Origin: Tillandsia leiboldiana
Taxonomy: Eukaryota; Streptophyta; Magnoliopsida; Poales; Bromeliaceae
Reading direction: 5' to 3'
NCBI GenBank assembly: GCA_029204045.2
Contig: CM055071.1
Location: forward strand, 18,634,867-18,698,866
DNA length: 64,000 nucleotides
Shown in pieces: positions 62,516 to 64,000 of the stretch (its first letter is position 1; the number at the start of each line of letters is the position of its first letter). The translations under genes were made by a program, and so were the position numbers. Under the pieces are notes generated by a model. The model searched no databases and was not told the origin of the DNA. It saw nothing but the letters and a program-made list of their open reading frames with translations.

Positions 62516-64000
62516 ATGGGTGAAAGTGGTAATATTTATAGACCTCCTCTTTTTGATGGGACTAATTATGCTTATTGGAAAGTGCGGATGAGAGCTTTTC
62601 TCATCGCAATTGATGAGCGAGTATGGCAATCCGTGGAATGCGGTTGGGTGCATCCTGTTGAGGAAGTAGGAAATTCTACTACCCCAAAACCTCGCTCTAG
62701 ATGGTCCAAAGAGGAATTTGAAAGATCTTCTTACAATGGGAAAGGTATGAACGCTTTATTTAATTCTCTTTCCTCGACTGAGTTCACAAGAATTTCCGCG
62801 TGTGAAACCGCGAAGGAAATTTGGGATATTCTCAAAATTACACATGAGGGTACTAATCTTGTAAAAATTCAAAAGCTCCAGATGCTTACAAGTCAATTTG
62901 ACTCTATTCATATGGAAGGGCATGAATTGTTTACAGATTATTACACTAGACTTCAAGATGTAATAAATACATGTGCTAATTTAGGAGAAAAGATCCCGGA
63001 GTCAAAAATTGTAAGAAAGATACTTCGGACTCTTCCGGAACGGTTTAGGGCAAAGGTTACCGCCATTGAAACCGTTAGTCATCCGGATGAGATGAGTGTA
63101 GAGGAATTAGTAGGTGCTTTGCAAACTTATGAAATGACTTTTCCTACTAATCAAGTTTCTTCCAAGTCTTCTTCTAAGCTTACAGGTATTGCATTCAAAT
63201 CAACAAAGGAAGAAGATAGCGAATCAAGTTCCGACGATGAAATCTCTTTTGCCGATTTTGAAGAACAATTGGCGCGGATCGTAAAGAAATTTCGTCGAAA
63301 ATTTTGGAAGAATCGAACCGATGGATCTTCATCCATGAAATCTTCTAAAGGATCATCGGGTTCTAAATCCTCTAAACTCAAAAGCTTTGCAAAACCTTCT
63401 AAAGAAAAAGAAAAAGATGATTTCGAAGGGGAAATCCAATGCTATCGATGCAAAGGCTACGGCCATTTTTCAATGGATTGTCCTTCTAAGAAATCATATA
63501 AAAAGAAGGCTTTGCAAGCGAAAACTTGGGACGATTCTACTTCTAATGAATCGACCTCAAGTATAGAGGAAAAAATCGTTGCTTCTCATGCCTCTCATTT
63601 TCCCTCTTCTAATAATTGTTTATCATCTTTAGTCACTGACTCTACTCCTTTGATTTTGTATGAAACATCAACAACCGGCGGAGAGTCATCAAGTGAGGGG
63701 GAGTCAGACGAGGAAGAACTCGTTGAGGCATATCAACAACTTCTTGCGGAATCTAAGAAGATGGCCAAACATATCAAGAAGTTGAGAAAGCAACGACTTG
63801 AGAATCAAGACGAGAATCATGCTTTAAAGATCAAACTTCATGATCTCGAGGAGGAACGAGAGCTTTTATTGAATAATAATAAAATCCTCCAAGAAAAGAT
63901 AAATCAATCGGAAACGGTCGTTAATTCCCATATTGACAAGATTGATTTTCTAGAAAAACAGTTTGAGGAGATTCATGTCACCAACCAAGCATTGACCAAA
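62516..64000 (+). CDS. gag: SIRE-type Copia gag, open at the window edge (partial)
   Basis: 495 codons without a stop from ATG 62516 to the last base of the window. The N-terminus is typical of Copia gag (PPLFDGTNYAYWKVRM), with the UBN2-type core through about residue 210 (IWDILKITHEGT, ILRTLPERFRAKV). An acidic Ser-rich stretch (EEDSESSSDDE), then a basic Ser/Lys stretch, then one zinc knuckle CX2CX4HX4C with Cys309, Cys312, His317 and Cys322. From about residue 400 to the edge there is a long predicted coiled coil rich in Lys, Glu, Leu and Gln. The SIRE-2 remnant at 33110 shows that a second zinc knuckle follows. Gag forms the virus-like particle and packages the RNA. No break was seen, so this may be an intact, recently active element. 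Confidence 0.92.
   Translation, partial: MGESGNIYRPPLFDGTNYAYWKVRMRAFLIAIDERVWQSVECGWVHPVEEVGNSTTPKPRSRWSKEEFERSSYNGKGMNALFNSLSSTEFTRISACETAKEIWDILKITHEGTNLVKIQKLQMLTSQFDSIHMEGHELFTDYYTRLQDVINTCANLGEKIPESKIVRKILRTLPERFRAKVTAIETVSHPDEMSVEELVGALQTYEMTFPTNQVSSKSSSKLTGIAFKSTKEEDSESSSDDEISFADFEEQLARIVKKFRRKFWKNRTDGSSSMKSSKGSSGSKSSKLKSFAKPSKEKEKDDFEGEIQCYRCKGYGHFSMDCPSKKSYKKKALQAKTWDDSTSNESTSSIEEKIVASHASHFPSSNNCLSSLVTDSTPLILYETSTTGGESSSEGESDEEELVEAYQQLLAESKKMAKHIKKLRKQRLENQDENHALKIKLHDLEEERELLLNNNKILQEKINQSETVVNSHIDKIDFLEKQFEEIHVTNQALTK

Overview
This window is nuclear DNA of a flowering plant, probably a monocot. Exon 1 of the only host gene seen is very GC-rich, as is common in commelinid monocots, and the rest is a dense stack of plant LTR retrotransposons. 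The species cannot be fixed from the sequence. The host gene is a PP2-A13-like F-box gene on the minus strand (8404 down to 7863, two exons visible). Its expected third exon is not in the window. No rRNA, tRNA, CRISPR array or bacterial-type gene was seen.

Layout. (1) 1-7862 lies downstream of exon 2 and may be a very long intron. It holds AT-rich DNA, a Helitron-like terminus and a Tekay-type solo LTR (2425-7084, TSD GAATG) that is itself split by a SIRE-type solo LTR (3939-5200, TSD GGCCG). (2) 7863-8930 holds the gene, a TTAGGG-type repeat just before its ATG, and a GT/GA microsatellite. (3) 8931-25272 is a chromodomain Gypsy element (Reina-like, minus strand, 562-bp LTRs, TSD GAGAG). A Tekay/Del chromovirus with 2,648-bp LTRs (11060-21365, plus strand, TSD AGTCC) sits inside its RNase H region. 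(4) 25273-29191 is AT-rich flank plus a probable solo LTR. (5) 29192-42097 is a telescoped stack: a Tekay LTR fragment, Tekay element B (30077-38865) interrupted by a deleted SIRE element (32785-36312, TSD CCGGT), then three more Tekay LTR left halves. (6) 42098-51510 is a Copia element of the Tork/Angela group on the minus strand with about 2.1-kb LTRs, one end truncated. (7) 51511-60787 holds a Tekay LTR 3' half with gag remnant, two further LTRs, a 30-bp minisatellite, and a 2.76-kb duplicate of the 51080-53838 block. (8) 60788-64000 holds a short solo LTR and the 5' end of a SIRE element whose gag frame runs open off the window edge.

The most interesting material is cis-acting structure in the LTRs, found by comparing copies. 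SIRE LTRs carry four pairs of TCCGGA sites, about 20 bp apart within a pair and 60-70 bp between pairs, just upstream of a TATA box. They also carry a series of small hairpins with an invariant GTGGATTC loop and stems that change together. Tekay-type LTRs carry three ordered hairpins near their 3' end, also with covarying stems. They also have a GC-rich tandem array whose sequence differs in every LTR but which sits at the same place, between splice-site-like motifs. All coordinates and base pairings were worked out by eye; no alignment, folding or database search was run.
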